Shown here: positions 63,950 to 64,000 of the stretch, in pieces
Layout: each line of letters opens with the position of its first letter
How positions within the stretch are numbered: position 1 is the stretch's first letter
Assembly: GCF_900113225.1 (NCBI RefSeq)
Contig: NZ_FOZE01000004.1
Span: forward strand, 115,630-179,629
Source: Mitsuaria sp. PDC51
GTDB lineage: Bacteria; Pseudomonadota; Gammaproteobacteria; Burkholderiales; Burkholderiaceae_C
Direction: 5' to 3'
DNA length: 64,000 bases
The notes under the pieces: model-generated
Databases searched by the model: none
What the model was told of the DNA's origin: nothing
What the model saw: only the letters and a program-made list of their open reading frames with translations
Translations under genes and position numbers: made by a program

Positions 63950-64000
63950 GCCTGACGATGACCTACTTTCACACGGGAATCCGCACTATCATCGGCGCTG
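63950..64000 (-). rRNA. rrf: 5S rRNA, 3' portion (partial)
   Basis: The minus strand reads CGCCGATGATAGTGCGGATT followed by the conserved CCCGTGTGAAAGTAGGTCATCGTCAGGC tail, the well-known 3' end of betaproteobacterial 5S rRNA. The gene continues past the window edge, so the end of an rRNA operon on the minus strand lies here. Confidence 0.95.

Overview
The window is a stretch of a very GC-rich betaproteobacterial chromosome. The gene set is typical of Burkholderiales: a class I phaC-phaA-phaB polyhydroxybutyrate cluster, an E3 subunit of pyruvate dehydrogenase with its own lipoyl domain, ntrBC with a type I glnA, lapD/lapG and an LpxO-type lipid A hydroxylase. The GH19 chitinase and general gene style suggest the Roseateles/Mitsuaria/Rubrivivax group; that assignment is inference. 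I see no prophage, insertion sequence, integrase or CRISPR array.

Layout. 1-5.3 kb: nitrogen control on the minus strand (glnA, a DUF4124 protein, ntrB, ntrC). There is a sigma-54 type promoter and two NtrC-like palindromes upstream of glnA, and a third such palindrome before ntrB. 5.2-11.3 kb: minus-strand envelope and housekeeping genes (CinA/MoaB-fold protein, EI24 membrane protein, fatty acid hydroxylase-family enzyme, polysaccharide deacetylase, beta-propeller protein, AIM24-family protein). 11.3-16.6 kb: an IclR regulator, then phaB, phaA and phaC, and a small membrane protein whose 3' end overlaps pgeF. 16.5-23.6 kb: pgeF, maiA, a Nudix hydrolase, a ribbon-helix-helix-like protein, the c-di-GMP receptor/protease pair lapD-lapG, an HDOD protein and an ornithine cyclodeaminase-family enzyme. 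23.6-34.4 kb: the pyruvate dehydrogenase operon aceE-aceF-lpdA, a divergent PAS histidine kinase with a FixJ-type regulator, and folD. 34.5-41.6 kb: a secreted beta-helix protein, a large FtsX-type permease, a DODA-type dioxygenase, lpxO and a DHA1 efflux transporter. 41.8-46.6 kb: tRNA-Gly(CCC), then two regulator-target modules (TetR with an SDR; LysR with an MFS pump and an aldo/keto reductase). 46.7-55.6 kb: GH19 chitinase, gabD, alaS, a YecA-family protein, a SET-domain protein, a GNAT acetyltransferase and a small secreted protein. 55.8-63.8 kb: a bacterial alpha-2-macroglobulin translationally coupled to PBP1C. 63.9-64 kb: terminator and 3' end of a 5S rRNA, i.e. the end of an rRNA operon on the minus strand.

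How the parts work together. Nitrogen assimilation forms one regulatory unit: NtrB/NtrC and a glnA whose upstream DNA carries the expected sites. Central carbon is represented by pyruvate dehydrogenase beside a two-component system, and by the PHB genes that draw on the same acetyl-CoA. Surface biology is represented by LapD/LapG, LpxO, the deacetylase, and the A2M/PBP1C pair that inhibits foreign proteases and repairs the wall.

The most unusual sequence signals are regulatory rather than new protein systems: a leaderless Cys/His-rich mini-ORF followed by a strong terminator before a GNAT gene; a perfect hairpin that buries the chitinase Shine-Dalgarno; matched TetR operators; and several -10-like hexamers placed 6-7 nt before ATG codons, which suggest leaderless mRNAs.
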